From: Chloroflexus aggregans DSM 9485
GTDB taxonomy: Bacteria; Chloroflexota; Chloroflexia; Chloroflexales; Chloroflexaceae
Direction: 5' to 3'
Assembly: GCF_000021945.1 (NCBI RefSeq)
Contig: NC_011831.1
Span: forward strand, 1,212,001 to 1,276,000
Length of the DNA stretch: 64,000 nucleotides
Shown: positions 48,853 to 58,294 of the stretch, piece by piece
Layout of the letters: each line of letters opens with the position of its first letter
Numbering within the stretch: the first letter of the stretch is position 1
Program-made: the position numbers and the translations under genes
Notes under the pieces: model-generated
Told to the model about the DNA's origin: nothing
The model's input: the letters and a program-made list of their open reading frames with translations, nothing else
The model's database searches: none

Positions 48853-51800
48853 ATGTCTGACCAAGTATTTTCTCAGCTCGATCACGATCGGATCAAGAGC
48901 TACCTTGGGGCATCTCAAGCCGATGCCTTGTTGCGTGGTACGATACGACCGCATGAACTCTATGCGGTTTGTGCGCGGCTCGCAAACATCCAATACGCGC
49001 TTAGTACCTATCTACCACACCGATTAGTAGCACACCGTCTCGCCACGAACGATAACCGGCCATGGTTAGAATGGGTAGAAGGCACCTTGCTCTTTGCCGA
49101 CGTTAGCGGTTCTACCGCACTAGCCGAACGACTCAGCAGCCTTGGCCGCGAAGGTGTGGAAATCGTCACCGAGACACTCAACACCTATTTTGGCAGCTTA
49201 ATTCGCCGTATCCAACAAGCCGGCGGCGATCTTATCACCTTCGGTGGAGATGCCTTATTGGTGCTCTTTACCGACGACGATCATGCCTACACCGCAACCA
49301 TTGTTGCCCATGATATGTTGCACGCACAAGCCGGCTTTACCCGCGAAGTTCCGGGCATTGGCGTCTTCCCCCTCACGATGCACATCGGTATCGAGAGTGG
49401 TCGGGTGGCACTGGTCAACGCCGGTCGAGACGAAACCATGCGGTATAGTGCAATGGGATCGTGTGTCGAGCGAGTGGCCCGGGCCGAAGAGTTGAGTAGC
49501 AGTGGCGAAATCGTCATCGGGCCGCAGGCGTGGCAACGGCTGGCCGGGCGCGCCCAAGGTGAGCCAATCACCGATGGTTACATCAAATTAGCAGCCATCA
49601 GCGGAACTGCGGTGTCCGTCGCCTTACCACCCTACGACGTGCCGCCACCTTCCCGCGACACCGCTCTCCGTCTGCTGAGGAATATCGAACGGCTACGACC
49701 ATATCTACCACCGGTTTTGGTGGATCGGATCATTGCCCAACCCCGTCAGCCCCACCTCGAAGCCGATCTCAGACCGGTGTCAATCCTGTTTGCGCAAATT
49801 GATGGACTAGCCAAACTGATCGAAACCCTACCGGCAGAAAGCGCAGCGCACGTTATTGATACGGTCTGGCGTGTCGGATTCACGGCTGTGGAGCAGTATG
49901 GTGGCTACGTCAATAAGATCGATGTCTCGACCGAAGGGATTAAGCTCCTCGTCATCTTTGGTGCGCCGGTGGCCCAAGAAGATCATAGCGAGCGCGCGGC
50001 ACGGTCTGCCCTCGAACTTCGACGTGCATTTACAGCCCTCACCCAAGCGCATCCGGCCGGTATCTCGCTTGATCATCTCCGCTTACGAATTGGCTTAAAC
50101 AGCGGGATTGTGTTTGCCGGCAACGTGGGCGATATCGACCGCAAGGAATATACGGTGATGGGCGATTCCGTCAACGTAGCGGCACGTGTTATGGCTCACA
50201 GTGACTGGGGTGAAATTCGTGCGACCACACCGTTCGCCGTTGCTACCGGTACGGTTATGGTCTTCACCGATGCGCGCACGGTGAGTGTACGTGGCAAACG
50301 CGCACCGCTTGAATTACTCAGGCTCGAGGATGTCCGACACATACCAACCTCAGAAGTCCGGCGGCCAATAGTGGGACGGCGCCACGAGTTGGCATGGCTA
50401 CGTGAGCGGCTCGAATTGGCGTTAATCGGTCTTGGCCGGGTGGTGCGCATCAGCGGCGATGCCGGAATTGGTAAAACCCGGCTGGTCGCCGAACTGCTGG
50501 TCAGCGGCGTTCCGCGCGAAACCCGGATCGTGACGGTGCGCTGCCTATCATACCAGCAAAGTAAACCGTATGCACCGTGGAGTGATGCGCTGCAAGCGTT
50601 GTGTACGATCCCGGCGGACGCCGATCAGGCAACCCGTGCCGCTCGGTTGCGTCAGGCGTTGGCCGCTGCCGGTATTGCCGACGATTGGACACCAATTGTC
50701 GCCGATCTGGTTAAGCTCGATGTTGACGACAATGTGATCACGGGTGCGCTCGATCCGCAGCAACGGCAAGAGCGGCGGTTTGAAGTGATCCGGGCTATCA
50801 TTCACGCACAAGCTGCACCACGCGGTCTGATCCTCGTCTTCGACAATTTACAGTGGGCCGACCGAATTTCGCTTGATCTGTGGCGGTTTCTGGCCAGTTC
50901 GATTGCTCAGGTCCCCATTTTGCTCCTCGGTTTACATCGCGACTCATTAGAATGGAACGGCGATCCACTCGCAGACGGCGCGGAAGTTCTCACCCTAACC
51001 GAGCTACCGGCCGCCGATAGTGCCGCGTTGATTGCCGCCATTCCGGCAAGCGCGCGCATCGATCCAGATCTGCAAGCCCAGATTATCGCTCGTGCCGCCG
51101 GTAACCCACTCTTTATCGAAGAGCTGGTACGTACCGTGCAACAAGGTAACGCTAACCTCGATGAACTACCCGACAGCCTCAATGGTCTGTTACTGGCCCG
51201 CCTCGACCAGCTTGATGAACGATCCCGCTCCTTGCTCCGCGTAGCGGCAGTCGTTGGTCAACGTTTTCCCTTACCCGTTGTCCAATCGGTATATGGTGAA
51301 GATACTCAACAACTCATCGAGTGCATCAATCAGCTTGATGCGCAAGAGCTGACCCTGCTCGAGCATGAAACACCAGAACGGGTACACATTTTCCGGCACG
51401 CTCTGTTACACGAAGTAACATACCAGAGTATGCTCTTCTCGCGCCGACGTGAATTGCACCGTCAGATTGGCGAGTATCTTGAAAAACGGTACGCCCGTGA
51501 ACTGAGTCGGTTACGCCAAGAGTTTGCGGCCACCCGCCAGTATCGATATGTTCAGATCGGCCGTAATGGAATGTTTATGTCACGGGCCGCACGTGCGATT
51601 ATCGGCCCGATTTTCCTCCTCGCCCACCACTACCGACTAAGTGATACCCCCGACCGCGCGGTCCAGTATTTACTCATGGCCGGTCATCTATCCCGCGATG
51701 AGTATGCTAATGAACAAGCAATGACGTACTACCGTTGGGCCATCGACATTCTGGGCGATCGCGGTGATGATGCACGGCTCTGGGAAGCGATGGAAGCCCT

Positions 51801-53178
51801 CGGTGACATCCAAGCGGCGATTGGGCAATATGATGAGGCGCAACAGACCTATCAACACCTGCTCACGATCGGTGGTGAGCACTTACCGCCCGTTGTACAA
51901 GCCGAGGTTTTGCGATCGTGGGGAGCAGCGCTAGAGAAACAGGGGCGCTATCATGAAGCACTCGAACATCTACGTAAGGCCGAGGCAATCGCGAGTGCGG
52001 CTATTAATCATACGCCACCCCTTCTCTTAGCCGCAATTGCAGCCGACATCGCCCAAACATTTACCCGTCTTGCGCTGTTCGACGAAGCATTGGCAATGTG
52101 TGAGTCCGGCTTAGCACGTATCCGCAACGATCAACGGAGCGTCGAAGACGAACGGATTACCGCCGAACTGCAACAGCAATTAGGTATGATTTACGGCATG
52201 CGCGGCCATTACGATCTAGCTCGCTACCACTTCTTGAATGCATTGAGCGTACAAGAGACCATCGATGACCTCTACGGCTGCGCACGTACCCACAATAACC
52301 TCGGTTATCTGGCGCAGTTGCAGAGCGATTATGTTGCAGCAGTTAATCATTACCAACGAGCAGAGGAGTTGGCGCGAAAGGTTAGCGCGAAATATGCCCT
52401 TTCCAGCGTGTTGCTAAATGAGGCATATGCCTACTACCGTTTAGCCAGGTTCGATTCGGCCGAAGAAGCCTGTCGTAATGCGCTCGCGTTATGCGAAGAG
52501 ATGGGTGACCGATTAGGGGTGGCACAAGCCAGTGATACGTTGGGCATCATCAGTTATGCGCGCGGCAACTATCAGCATGCGCTCCACGTGTATCAGCAAG
52601 CCCTTACGATCTATACCGAACAACAAAGTACCTACCAATACGGTAACACGCTCGCGTTAGCGGCTGTGGCCGCCACTGCCAACGGTGATCCAGACCAAGG
52701 ACTAGCGTATGCGCAAGAAGCCTACCAGATCGGTGAACAGATTCAGGTACCACAGCTCATTGTCGAGGCACGCTGTGCGATGGCTGAGGCGCTATTAGCA
52801 CAAGCTCGCCGGCGCCACGACAGCGATATGCGCATAGCACTCTTGCATCAAGCTGCCGATCACGCCGACCACGCTGCAATCCTGGCCGAGCAGATCGGCA
52901 GTCGGCTCGATCAGGCAATGGCACTGCGCTTACGCGGCGAAATCGCCGCCGAACGCGACGAACCGTTTAGCGACTATTTCCACCGCGCACTCGACATCTT
53001 TAGCGCGATAAACTCCCGCTTTGAGCATGCGTGTACTACGGCCCGCTTTGGACTGGCACTGAATCACCGAAACTTTGCCGAAGCTGCTACGTATCTAGAA
53101 TATGCCAACAGAGAATTGGCCCTTATCGGCGCCAACGGTGAACTCCACCGACTGGCTACGCAACTTGGAGAGGTGTAA
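48853..53178 (+). CDS. Soluble-adenylyl-cyclase-like protein: two cyclase domains, AAA ATPase, TPRs
   Basis: 1441 residues from the ATG at 48853 (AGGAG 11 bases upstream; a GTG at 48826 is also in frame). Cyclase domain 1 (about 70-250) has both metal Asp residues, Asp83 (FADVSGST) and Asp133 (FGGDALLVLF), but Glu206 replaces the transition-state Asn. Domain 2 (about 305-480) has lost the first Asp (Gln315 in LFAQIDG) but keeps Thr434, Asn441 and Arg445 (EYTVMGDSVNVAAR). Together they could form one composite site. An AAA/STAND ATPase follows (Walker A GDAGIGKT, 535-542; Walker B LILVFDNLQWAD), then about 600 residues of TPR-like helices. It is the order of mammalian soluble adenylyl cyclase. 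The next gene starts one base after the stop. Confidence 0.88.
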   Translation: MSDQVFSQLDHDRIKSYLGASQADALLRGTIRPHELYAVCARLANIQYALSTYLPHRLVAHRLATNDNRPWLEWVEGTLLFADVSGSTALAERLSSLGREGVEIVTETLNTYFGSLIRRIQQAGGDLITFGGDALLVLFTDDDHAYTATIVAHDMLHAQAGFTREVPGIGVFPLTMHIGIESGRVALVNAGRDETMRYSAMGSCVERVARAEELSSSGEIVIGPQAWQRLAGRAQGEPITDGYIKLAAISGTAVSVALPPYDVPPPSRDTALRLLRNIERLRPYLPPVLVDRIIAQPRQPHLEADLRPVSILFAQIDGLAKLIETLPAESAAHVIDTVWRVGFTAVEQYGGYVNKIDVSTEGIKLLVIFGAPVAQEDHSERAARSALELRRAFTALTQAHPAGISLDHLRLRIGLNSGIVFAGNVGDIDRKEYTVMGDSVNVAARVMAHSDWGEIRATTPFAVATGTVMVFTDARTVSVRGKRAPLELLRLEDVRHIPTSEVRRPIVGRRHELAWLRERLELALIGLGRVVRISGDAGIGKTRLVAELLVSGVPRETRIVTVRCLSYQQSKPYAPWSDALQALCTIPADADQATRAARLRQALAAAGIADDWTPIVADLVKLDVDDNVITGALDPQQRQERRFEVIRAIIHAQAAPRGLILVFDNLQWADRISLDLWRFLASSIAQVPILLLGLHRDSLEWNGDPLADGAEVLTLTELPAADSAALIAAIPASARIDPDLQAQIIARAAGNPLFIEELVRTVQQGNANLDELPDSLNGLLLARLDQLDERSRSLLRVAAVVGQRFPLPVVQSVYGEDTQQLIECINQLDAQELTLLEHETPERVHIFRHALLHEVTYQSMLFSRRRELHRQIGEYLEKRYARELSRLRQEFAATRQYRYVQIGRNGMFMSRAARAIIGPIFLLAHHYRLSDTPDRAVQYLLMAGHLSRDEYANEQAMTYYRWAIDILGDRGDDARLWEAMEALGDIQAAIGQYDEAQQTYQHLLTIGGEHLPPVVQAEVLRSWGAALEKQGRYHEALEHLRKAEAIASAAINHTPPLLLAAIAADIAQTFTRLALFDEALAMCESGLARIRNDQRSVEDERITAELQQQLGMIYGMRGHYDLARYHFLNALSVQETIDDLYGCARTHNNLGYLAQLQSDYVAAVNHYQRAEELARKVSAKYALSSVLLNEAYAYYRLARFDSAEEACRNALALCEEMGDRLGVAQASDTLGIISYARGNYQHALHVYQQALTIYTEQQSTYQYGNTLALAAVAATANGDPDQGLAYAQEAYQIGEQIQVPQLIVEARCAMAEALLAQARRRHDSDMRIALLHQAADHADHAAILAEQIGSRLDQAMALRLRGEIAAERDEPFSDYFHRALDIFSAINSRFEHACTTARFGLALNHRNFAEAATYLEYANRELALIGANGELHRLATQLGEV

Positions 53179-53179
53179 C

Positions 53180-53398
53180 ATGTCACAAGCAGCCGTTGAG
53201 CAGATCATTGGTCGGGCCGTCGTTGATCCTGCGTTTCGCGAACAGCTTATCGCTGATGCACGGACTGCGTGCGCAGATTATGATCTGACCGAAGAGGAGT
53301 TGGAGGCACTTGAGAAGCTTGATACCGAGAGCTTGCAAGCCTTCGCCGGAAAGCTCGATCCACGCCTGACCAAGAGTGCCGGTCGTGGCTTCTTCTAA
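53180..53398 (+). CDS. 72-residue NHLP-clan (Os1348/Franean1_4349-like) protein, possible RiPP precursor
   Basis: Starts one base after the cyclase stop, with GGAGAGG upstream, so translation is probably coupled. The sequence begins MSQAAVEQIIGRAVVDPAFR, then EQLIADARTACADYDLTEEELEAL. This matches in style the short nitrile-hydratase-leader-like proteins: an A-V-x-D-P-x-F-R-x-x-L-x-x-D core, a Y-x-L-T-x-E-E turn and a final helix, AFAGKLDPRL. The tail is TKSAGRGFF. NHLP-clan proteins include leader peptides of modified peptides, but many have no known product, and no modifying enzyme is evident here. Only one Cys (in TACADY) and a few Ser/Thr are available for modification. A stable small signalling partner is an equally good reading. 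Confidence 0.8.
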   Translation: MSQAAVEQIIGRAVVDPAFREQLIADARTACADYDLTEEELEALEKLDTESLQAFAGKLDPRLTKSAGRGFF

Positions 53399-53677
53399 AG
53401 TAGGTGATGCGGTCGGAGCGTCTTCGGGTGGAACGCAGGTAGTGGGCAGGGCGTTGGCACAAGCAATACGAGCCTCATAGCCTCGGGAACGGTTAGAGGT
53501 GCGGGAATGTAGACCATCCTCTCGTGAAACAGGGCGCTGAGGCCTACAATACCCCCACCCGCACTTCAGCATCCTACCCCCGAACGCCATCCACCGTACC
53601 GATTGCGACTCATGTATGTCATATCGATCCGAACCAAACGACCATTCCCAGCACATCGCTTTCGGTAGGAACACACT

Positions 53678-56600
53678 ATGCAAGAACGGAGCGCCGATCG
53701 TCCTGAGATGACCTTCGTACCTCGCGCGCTCCGCGATCTCTTTTTGCCACGCCGTATACCGCGCGAGGTTCGTACTGCGGTTGAACAATGGCTTGAGAGT
53801 GAACCAATTACTCGCTTGCTACCGGTAGCGCTTGAGCTACCGTTGGGTCTTGATCTCGATCTAGCGAAGCTGATGAGCGAGCCGCATCACATCGCACTCA
53901 TCGGGCCGCCGGCCAGTGGTCGTAGCCTCGCGCTTGCCCAAATCGCCCGCCGTTGGCTCGATCAGCAACCGGCGATGCCGTTGGTGCGTTTATTGCTCGG
54001 CGAACTCGACTCACCGAGTCTGACCCCACGCGCGATCGTTGCTCGTGCATTGGCGAGGCGAAACCTCGCGCCGAACCCACTCGAACACAACCTCCCTTGC
54101 CTTCTGTTGATCGACGACTGGGAGGAGTTGCCACTCGCCCGTCGAGCCGTCTGGCAGCGGTTTCTCATCCGTCTACCCGAACGCTGGTCGCGGGCATGCA
54201 CGGTCGTCGCGTTACCCACGGGAGAATTGTGGCCGGGATTTCGTCATCATGCCATTGCACCGTTATCTGCCGAACATCTGGCAGAATGGGTACAGCGCCT
54301 CTTCACCTTTACCGATCGCCAAGAAGGATTGGACCTCTTTGAGCGTGATCCACTCGTGCTCCTGCGCGAGCGCCCGGCAGAGATTTTGATGCTGGCCCTG
54401 ACCCACCCACTCAGTGGATGGCCGATTTCGCGCGCCGCGCTGTACGAACGTACCGCTGCCTTCGTCGCACCGATTATCGTTGCTACGGATGAACAGGCTG
54501 GTTGGCGGATTGGGCTAACTGCATACCGGTTGTATCGGCAAGCAATAGAATTGGCCGCACAAACGACACCTCATCCGGCAACCATCCGTCAAGCTACGCC
54601 ACACTGGCGTGGGTTGTGTATCCCGCTGGCCTTCGGCGCCGCTCCTGACCCGCGTCCGCTGATCGATGCGCTTGCAGATGCTACACTCCCTTCTCACGAA
54701 CGCCTGTCGCTGCTGGCACGTTCGCTTCGTGAACGTCCTCGACTCGATCCGGCACTTAGCCGGCCCATTCTCGACGAAATTTGTCGCTCGCGGGGTGAGG
54801 CACTCGCTACCCTCGTCCCGGTGTTACCGGTTATTTTGACCGATATTGGCCGTACCCAATCAGGCCAGCTTAACGAGTTGTTAGAACGGATTACCGAACT
54901 TTTGCCGCCAGAGACGAGCACGACCCTCCTGATTACCATCCTCGACACCGGCGATGCTCCGCCTGTATTACGCTGGCAGGCAATTGATTTGCTGTGCCGG
55001 CAACGCATATTGCCGCCGCCGTTACCGACCTACGCCGATCTGATCAGTCAAGCAGGGCGTTGCCTCCTCGCAGTGGTCCATCCCGACACAATCCATCACC
55101 TCGCCGAACCGGCCTTACAGCTTGGCCTACGTTTACTGCTCAGCGGTGCAGCCGGTACAAACCGGCAATATTTGATTGCCCATCACCTCTTGGCCCACAC
55201 CACATTACCGGCCAGTGTCCGCGCGCTCGCACCGGCAGCCCTTCCGCCTGCCGAAGTCGGGCAAGCGATTGTCGATCCGATGCCCGAAGTACGGCAAGCA
55301 GCGCGTAAGGTATGGATCCGCACCGGTCATATTGATCAACTCGCCCGCTTTGTCACCCAAACCGACAAACCATGGTCGGCCCGTGATGAAGCGTTGACCG
55401 ATCTTGCAACGACAGCCGACGGCCAAACCTTTATCGCGGCTTTTGCAATTGGCAATCGCCTCCCGCTCGATCTGCGGCTGCGGGCGATTCGACTGCTCAG
55501 CCGACTACCAAATGGGACCGAGCTTCTCAAACGTCTCCTTTACGCCGAGCACGAACCCGAAATTATTCGCGCGGCTGCGGTACGCAGTCTCAGCCACAAC
55601 TTCCACGTCATCACCCACCTCGGCCCACTACTCGACCGCAGGCATCCACCGCTCATTCGCCGTACCACCGTGCATGTGCTCAGTGCAATTGCCCGTCTTC
55701 ATCAATCGGCGGCACTCACTGCACGAACCAGCTTACTCACGGTACTGAACCAACCTGATCTAGATGCAGCACTGACGACAACCATCATTGAAACACTCGG
55801 CAAGCACGGTGGAAAGCAAGCATTAGCAGCACTCGGTCACACCCTGGCACCGACCTACGGTGTCACCCTGCTCGAAACATGGATCACCTCGTTTCCGGCA
55901 TTGATCGGGCCGAGTGAACAGTGGATCGATCAAGCCGACAACCCAACTGTTCGGGCACTACTAGCCGATCTGATGGTCGCGATTGCCAACCATCCGAACC
56001 TCATCGGAGTCGAGCTTGACCGGCCATCGGCATTGATTGCCGGTCACGTCATGATATTGAGCAGCGCCACCGCACGTACACTCGGCACTATTGGTCAACA
56101 TCAACCGACATTGATGCCGGCAGTTCGCGCCTTGATCGGTGTCGCGCTGTATGACACCAGTACGCTTCGACCGCTCAGCGAACTACTAAACGCCGACCCA
56201 ACGTGTGACTTAGTAGCAATTGTCCGCAATACCGAACACGACCCGCCATTGCGTTATACCGCCTTGCATGCGCTCGCGCAACAGCCTAACGGTGCAGAAG
56301 CACTCTTGTACCTCGCCAAACACGCAGACAGCGATTTGGCATGTACTGCACTCGATCGGCTCCAACCGCCATTACCACCAACGCTCAACGAGCAACTGCT
56401 ACAATTGGTCAACACTGCTACCGACGAAGCGGTGCGACTTGCCGGATTACGGGCACTGGGCCGCAATGCAGACCCTGCTGCGGTACCCGCGCTCCTCGAG
56501 ATTGCGCTGAACAATGAAGAGACTACTGCGATCCGTGCCGCAGCCCTCGATGCGATTGTCGAGGCACCGGTTGCGCCGCTCACCGAGTTAATTACCTCAC

Positions 56601-57346
56601 AACCAGAACCGATCCGTAGTGCTGCTCTGCGTGCGCTGAGTCGTAGTCCGCAACCGGGCCCGGCCCCTATCTTACACCGCCTTGCCTTCGACCCCGACCG
56701 AACCTGTGCGCTCGCTGCGGTAAGCGCGCTCGCCGCCCATCCCGAAACCCATACGCCGATCCTGGCCCGCTTGATCCGCAGCCATCCCGATCTGGCTGTA
56801 CGCCTCGCAGCAGCGGCAGCCTTTGATGCGTCGGCAGCCGACGAGACCATACCGGTCTTTGTGGAAGCATTGCTCTCGCCGTATCCGGCACTCCAAACCC
56901 AAGCCTTCCGGCTCCTCGCTGCCATCGACCCGTATCATGCAGCATTACGTCAACCACTAACCGATCCGCAGCAGACGGTTGTCCTCCGCTTTCAAGCGTT
57001 GCACCATCTCAGCACATACGCACCGAACGATCCGCTCATTCGCCAAGTGGCGAATGATCCGACGGCACCTGAACAATTACGCTGCCACGCCATTGCCGTA
57101 TTGGGTCGGCAAGCCGATGCAACTGTCGTCGACGTATTACTTCGGCTTGCCGGTGATGCTACGCAACCACCGGCAGTGAAGCATGCAGCAATCGCTGCTC
57201 TCGACCGGCAATGGACTGAAGTTGGGCACGAGGCGGCGCTCACCGCACTGATTACCCTTGTCACATCACCGATTCCCGAAGTAGTGCTGTGGGCCGGCAC
57301 GGTACTGCTTGACCGGCTGGTACCGATCGAGATCGGTGAACCGTAA
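53678..57346 (+). CDS. P-loop NTPase-like/HEAT-repeat protein
   Basis: 1222 residues. The N-terminal part (about 45-280) resembles a STAND/AAA module: Walker A-like GPPASGRS at 76-83, where Arg82 stands for the usual Lys, and Walker B-like LLLIDDWEE at 143-151. The remainder (about 330-1210) is a long array of HEAT/ARM-like helical pairs (PEIIRAAAVRSLSHNF; EEtTAIRAAALDAIVEAPV; PAVKHAAIAALDRQW). There is no signal peptide or membrane helix, so it is probably a cytosolic scaffold with weak or no ATPase activity. TAGGA lies 8 bases before the ATG. It is separated from the NHLP gene by 279 bases without a clear promoter or terminator. Confidence 0.82.
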   Translation: MQERSADRPEMTFVPRALRDLFLPRRIPREVRTAVEQWLESEPITRLLPVALELPLGLDLDLAKLMSEPHHIALIGPPASGRSLALAQIARRWLDQQPAMPLVRLLLGELDSPSLTPRAIVARALARRNLAPNPLEHNLPCLLLIDDWEELPLARRAVWQRFLIRLPERWSRACTVVALPTGELWPGFRHHAIAPLSAEHLAEWVQRLFTFTDRQEGLDLFERDPLVLLRERPAEILMLALTHPLSGWPISRAALYERTAAFVAPIIVATDEQAGWRIGLTAYRLYRQAIELAAQTTPHPATIRQATPHWRGLCIPLAFGAAPDPRPLIDALADATLPSHERLSLLARSLRERPRLDPALSRPILDEICRSRGEALATLVPVLPVILTDIGRTQSGQLNELLERITELLPPETSTTLLITILDTGDAPPVLRWQAIDLLCRQRILPPPLPTYADLISQAGRCLLAVVHPDTIHHLAEPALQLGLRLLLSGAAGTNRQYLIAHHLLAHTTLPASVRALAPAALPPAEVGQAIVDPMPEVRQAARKVWIRTGHIDQLARFVTQTDKPWSARDEALTDLATTADGQTFIAAFAIGNRLPLDLRLRAIRLLSRLPNGTELLKRLLYAEHEPEIIRAAAVRSLSHNFHVITHLGPLLDRRHPPLIRRTTVHVLSAIARLHQSAALTARTSLLTVLNQPDLDAALTTTIIETLGKHGGKQALAALGHTLAPTYGVTLLETWITSFPALIGPSEQWIDQADNPTVRALLADLMVAIANHPNLIGVELDRPSALIAGHVMILSSATARTLGTIGQHQPTLMPAVRALIGVALYDTSTLRPLSELLNADPTCDLVAIVRNTEHDPPLRYTALHALAQQPNGAEALLYLAKHADSDLACTALDRLQPPLPPTLNEQLLQLVNTATDEAVRLAGLRALGRNADPAAVPALLEIALNNEETTAIRAAALDAIVEAPVAPLTELITSQPEPIRSAALRALSRSPQPGPAPILHRLAFDPDRTCALAAVSALAAHPETHTPILARLIRSHPDLAVRLAAAAAFDASAADETIPVFVEALLSPYPALQTQAFRLLAAIDPYHAALRQPLTDPQQTVVLRFQALHHLSTYAPNDPLIRQVANDPTAPEQLRCHAIAVLGRQADATVVDVLLRLAGDATQPPAVKHAAIAALDRQWTEVGHEAALTALITLVTSPIPEVVLWAGTVLLDRLVPIEIGEP

Positions 57347-57400
57347 GCAATCGCTAACAAGCTGCTTTGCCGGCCACTAGTTCAGTGAAAGGAGTAAGGA

Positions 57401-58294
57401 ATGTCCCACACCAATTTCGTCACGACGAGCCGTGGCTTACGTCGCAACAGCCCACCAATGCGTCTGTTTGAGAAAGCAAAACAGTTTGGCATCTGGAACC
57501 CCTCACTGCTCGATTTCAGCCGTGACATTGACGATTGGAATCGGCTGAGTGACGAAGAACGCGATTTATTACTACGTCTGACGGCCCTCTTTCAGGCCGG
57601 CGAAGAAGCTGTTACCCTCGACTTGTTACCTCTGATCAAAGCCATTGCGCACGATGGACGGCTAGAGGAGGAGCTATTTCTCACCACGTTCTTGTTTGAA
57701 GAAGCCAAGCATACCGATTTCTTTGCCCGCTTCATCAGCGAAGTAGCCCGCGTCGACCCCGACCTCAGTCGCTACCATACGCCTAGCTATCGGGCACTGA
57801 TTTACGACGCGCTTCCGCGTGCAATGCAACGTCTAGAGCACGATCCGTCACCGTTCAACCTCGCCGAAGCGTCGCTCACGTACAATATGATCGTTGAAGG
57901 GGTACTCGCCGAGACCGGATACCACGGCTACTTCACAATTCTCGACACTCACAATCTGATGCCCGGTGTACGTGAGGGGATTCGGCTGCTCAAACAAGAC
58001 GAGTCGCGTCACATTGCGTATGGCATCTACCTCCTATCACGCCTGATCGCTGCCGACCGGCAGATTTGGGATCATATCGTTGAGCGGATGAACGAGCTTG
58101 TCATACACGCTTTAGGCGTCATCGATGAGATCTTTACCAGTTATGATACAATGCCGTTTGGCTTGCAAATCGAGACCTTCAGCACCTTCGCCCTAAACCA
58201 ATTCCAACGCCGTCTTAATCGGCTGGAACTGGCGTGTCAGCAGAGCCTCGCCGAGATTGAAGGACTGGCGACCGATGATGAGGAAGCCGCATGA
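57401..58294 (+). CDS. R2-like ligand-binding oxidase (Mn/Fe R2lox)
   Basis: 297 residues of the ferritin-like ribonucleotide-reductase-R2 relatives. All six metal ligands of R2lox are present: Glu68, Glu101, His104, Glu166, Glu201 and His204. The residues of the Tyr-Val ether cross-link, Val71 (GEEAV) and Tyr161 (YNMIVEG), sit at the exact spacing. No R1-interacting C-terminal tail or radical-transfer Tyr pair is seen, so it is not a class I reductase. R2lox proteins bind a fatty-acid-like ligand and perform two-electron oxidation; the natural reaction is unknown. AAAGGAG lies before the ATG, and its stop overlaps the SDR start. Confidence 0.92.
   Translation: MSHTNFVTTSRGLRRNSPPMRLFEKAKQFGIWNPSLLDFSRDIDDWNRLSDEERDLLLRLTALFQAGEEAVTLDLLPLIKAIAHDGRLEEELFLTTFLFEEAKHTDFFARFISEVARVDPDLSRYHTPSYRALIYDALPRAMQRLEHDPSPFNLAEASLTYNMIVEGVLAETGYHGYFTILDTHNLMPGVREGIRLLKQDESRHIAYGIYLLSRLIAADRQIWDHIVERMNELVIHALGVIDEIFTSYDTMPFGLQIETFSTFALNQFQRRLNRLELACQQSLAEIEGLATDDEEAA

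Noticed and set aside
57401-58294. Class I ribonucleotide reductase beta subunit
   Set aside because: The cross-link residues and spacing fit R2lox, the C-terminal R1-binding tail is missing, and no alpha subunit is near.
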